From Oscillospiraceae bacterium (GTDB taxonomy: Bacteria; Bacillota; Clostridia; Oscillospirales; Ruminococcaceae), in assembly GCA_017848075.1 (NCBI GenBank), contig JAGALG010000153.1:1-7064 (forward strand): 7,064 nt of DNA, written 5' to 3'. The position numbers and the translations under genes are program-made. This document shows positions 5,876 to 7,064 of the stretch, piece after piece; the first letter of the stretch is position 1; each line of letters starts with the position of its first letter. The notes beneath the pieces were generated by a model that was not told the DNA's origin, ran no database searches, and worked only from the letters and a program-made list of their open reading frames with translations.

Positions 5876-6721
5876 TTACAGAGATTTTTCCTGCTTTGCT
5901 TCCTCCAGTGGATGCTCCAGCAGCCATTGGACAGCTGCATCCTGATAAGCAGTGCCACGCAGAGAGTGGTCAGCCCCCGGGTAGATGATGAGCTTGCACT
6001 CTTTGCCGACCTCTTTTAGCTTGCGGTACATTTTGCGTCCCTGATTTGGGGTCACACGCCAGTCAGCTGTACCCTGCAGGATCAGCATTGGCGGAATAAT
6101 TTTCTCCGGCCAGTAAGTTGCGGAGCGGGCGATGAATTCTTCCCTTTTTTCTTTTGGGCCGCCACCCACCAACTCGTGGTAGACTTCCTTCATATCCCAT
6201 TCCCTGCTCTGATACATGATAAAGCTGTCAGATATACCGGCAGCAACCACCGCTGCCTTGATGCGAGGATCTCTTGCACAGGCCAAATAGGTCATCATAC
6301 CGCCTCGGCTGTGGCCGATCATATAGACGCTTTTTTTGCTGCAGCTCCACGGAAAAGCCAAAGCCATATCGATCAGACGAATTACATCGTTCACTTCAGC
6401 GCCACCGAATTCTTCCATGCCGGTGCCGCCTACATTGCCGCGATATTGGCTGGCAAAGACCGCTAGACCCCGTTTGGCAAACTGGCAGATCATAGCCGGA
6501 CGCAGATAAGCAAAGTCCCGGTTTCCACCCCGATTATAGATACAGCAAGGGAGCTGTTCCGGCAGCTCCAGCGGGAGAGCAATATAACCCATAACACGGC
6601 AGCCATCACACTCGTAGCAAATTTTATATAACTGTACGCTATCCGCGAAGGCTGCAGGAGCCTCTTCCTTCTGCATATCCAGCATGGATGGCAGTTTCTT
6701 TAAACATTCTAACAGATGCAT
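5876..6721 (-). CDS. Alpha/beta hydrolase (prolyl-oligopeptidase-like / S9 or dienelactone-hydrolase-like)
   Basis: The protein has 281 residues from the chosen start. The alpha/beta-hydrolase elements are YNRGGNRDF (62-70, oxyanion-hole region), QYRGNVGGTG (92-101), the nucleophile elbow GHSRGG with S138 (136-141), LQGTADWRVTP with the acid D220 (215-225) and YPGADHSL with H252 (247-254), so a Ser-Asp-His triad is complete. No signal peptide is seen, so it should be cytoplasmic. An upstream TTG (6745) would add eight residues, but the ATG at 6721-6719 has a GAGGT ribosome binding site 7 nt away and is preferred. It is the first gene of the operon with the creatininase-like and aminotransferase genes, 12 nt before the former. 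The fold covers esterases, peptidases and amidases; the GGxRD and GTADWRV patterns favour the S9-like peptidase or acyl-esterase branch. The substrate is not predictable. Confidence 0.9.
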   Translation of the reverse strand: MHLLECLKKLPSMLDMQKEEAPAAFADSVQLYKICYECDGCRVMGYIALPLELPEQLPCCIYNRGGNRDFAYLRPAMICQFAKRGLAVFASQYRGNVGGTGMEEFGGAEVNDVIRLIDMALAFPWSCSKKSVYMIGHSRGGMMTYLACARDPRIKAAVVAAGISDSFIMYQSREWDMKEVYHELVGGGPKEKREEFIARSATYWPEKIIPPMLILQGTADWRVTPNQGRKMYRKLKEVGKECKLIIYPGADHSLRGTAYQDAAVQWLLEHPLEEAKQEKSL

Positions 6722-6728
6722 TGATATT

Positions 6729-6733
6729 ACCTC
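6729..6733 (-). promoter_or_regulatory. Ribosome binding site that decides the alpha/beta hydrolase start
   Basis: GAGGT on the minus strand lies 7 nt before the ATG at 6721-6719. It falls inside the eight-codon extension that would result from the upstream TTG, which makes the shorter reading more likely. Confidence 0.75.
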
Positions 6734-6761
6734 GCAAATGAACAATCAAACTTATACTGTC

Positions 6762-6790
6762 ATAATATCACTGGCCGATTTCACTGTCAA
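6762..6790 (-). promoter_or_regulatory. Near-consensus sigma-A promoter of the hydrolase/creatininase/aminotransferase operon
   Basis: On the minus strand a perfect TTGACA (6790-6785) is followed after exactly 17 bp by TATTAT (6767-6762), 5 of 6 to consensus. The predicted transcript starts near 6755, leaving a leader of about 34 nt. It is the strongest promoter in the window. I see no clear operator in it. Confidence 0.85.
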
Positions 6791-6860
6791 TCTGTGCTCA
6801 AAGCGAAAAACATCTTCGGATTTTGTCCTGATTTCGCCTCCACCCTGCTGAGATTTGCTG

Positions 6861-6888
6861 AACAAAAAAGGACCTCCGAAGAGGTCCT
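6861..6888 (-). terminator. Intrinsic terminator with UUCG loop after the surface-protein gene
   Basis: On the minus strand AGGACCTC (6888-6881) and GAGGTCCT (6876-6869) form a perfect 8-bp stem closed by a TTCG tetraloop in the especially stable C(UUCG)G context, followed by TTTTTGTT. It begins 9 nt past the stop codon. On the plus strand the hairpin is followed by CTTTTG, so weak activity in that direction is possible, though no convergent plus-strand gene is present. Confidence 0.93.
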
Positions 6889-6897
6889 CTTTTGATG

Positions 6898-7064
6898 TTA
6901 CTTATGATTTTTACCACGGAGAACAAAGGCTGCCGCAGCTGCCAAAGCTGCCATTTCCAGCGGCTGAGCGCCGCCCACAGGCAGCAGTGCACCGGTGTTT
7001 GGATTTTCTTTCTCCACCACCGGACGGATAAAGCCGGCCTCTACTGTCACCGCACTGTCCGGCA
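6898..7064 (-). CDS. C-terminal end of a putative cell-wall-anchored protein (NPNTG sorting-like tail; runs off right edge)
   Basis: Only the last 54 residues and the TAA stop lie in the window. The tail reads PVVEKENPNTGALLPVGG, then a mostly hydrophobic alanine-rich stretch (MAALAAAAAFVL) and a basic end RGKNHK. The order of NPxTG motif, hydrophobic segment and positive tail is that of a sortase signal, here with NPNTG in place of LPxTG; about 29 residues follow the motif. If so, the protein is exported and covalently attached to the cell wall by a non-housekeeping sortase. The hydrophobic stretch is short and the GAQPLE interruption is slightly unusual, so it could also be an ordinary alanine-rich C-terminus. 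The gene is closed by the UUCG-loop terminator and appears unrelated to the catabolic genes. Confidence 0.65.
   Translation of the reverse strand, partial: PDSAVTVEAGFIRPVVEKENPNTGALLPVGGAQPLEMAALAAAAAFVLRGKNHK

Noticed and set aside
6722..6745. TTG start giving an eight-residue longer alpha/beta hydrolase
   Set aside because: The ATG at 6721 has a well-placed GAGGT ribosome binding site lying inside this extension; the TTG has none.
6802..6838. GCGAAA/TTTCGC inverted repeat upstream of the hydrolase promoter
   Set aside because: The arms are only 6 bp with a spacer over 20 nt, which is within chance.
1..7064. CRISPR arrays, insertion sequences, tRNA or rRNA genes, attachment sites
   Set aside because: I saw no regularly spaced direct repeats, transposase motifs, terminal inverted repeats with target duplications, or RNA gene signatures on either strand.

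Overview
The window looks like part of a chromosome from a Gram-positive anaerobe of the Clostridia (Eubacteriales), perhaps a gut Oscillospiraceae or Lachnospiraceae relative. The grounds are strong AGGAGG-type ribosome binding sites, near-consensus sigma-A promoters, short intrinsic terminators with stable tetraloops, an NPNTG sortase-like C-terminal signal, and protein families typical of that group. The exact taxon cannot be read from the sequence. Every supported gene is on the minus strand, so transcription runs from high to low coordinates.

Right edge (7064 to 6898): the last 54 residues of a protein with an NPNTG cell-wall-sorting-like tail, closed by a hairpin terminator with a UUCG loop (6861-6888). 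Next comes a near-perfect promoter (6790-6762) for a three-gene operon: an alpha/beta hydrolase (6721-5876), a creatininase-family amidohydrolase (5863-5102) and a class III PLP aminotransferase (5073-3862), ending in a terminator (3844-3815). A separate promoter (3803-3774), with a perfect DnaA-box 9-mer just downstream of it, drives a monocistronic M20 amidohydrolase of the hippurate/N-acyl-amino-acid hydrolase type (3738-2542), which ends in a hairpin with a GAAA loop (2533-2498).

Left part: a promoter (2493-2466) has its -10 box inside a 26-bp inverted repeat. It is followed by an AT-rich leader of about 265 nt carrying a second perfect 16-bp palindrome and more copies of the same half-site. 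This drives an operon of two small membrane proteins (a DUF5058-like protein, 2194-1505, and a 230-residue partner, 1492-800) and an AbgB-like M20 amidohydrolase (from 775, running off the left edge).

Taken together the window looks like a catabolic locus for an amide- or N-acyl-linked amino compound. Four hydrolases (two different M20 subfamilies, one creatininase-like, one serine hydrolase) could release an amine or amino acid that the aminotransferase deaminates. The two membrane proteins next to the AbgB-like enzyme are candidates for the uptake system, in the place that AbgT holds in the Escherichia coli abg operon. The substrate and the pathway are inference; enzyme family membership and the control sites are what the sequence shows.
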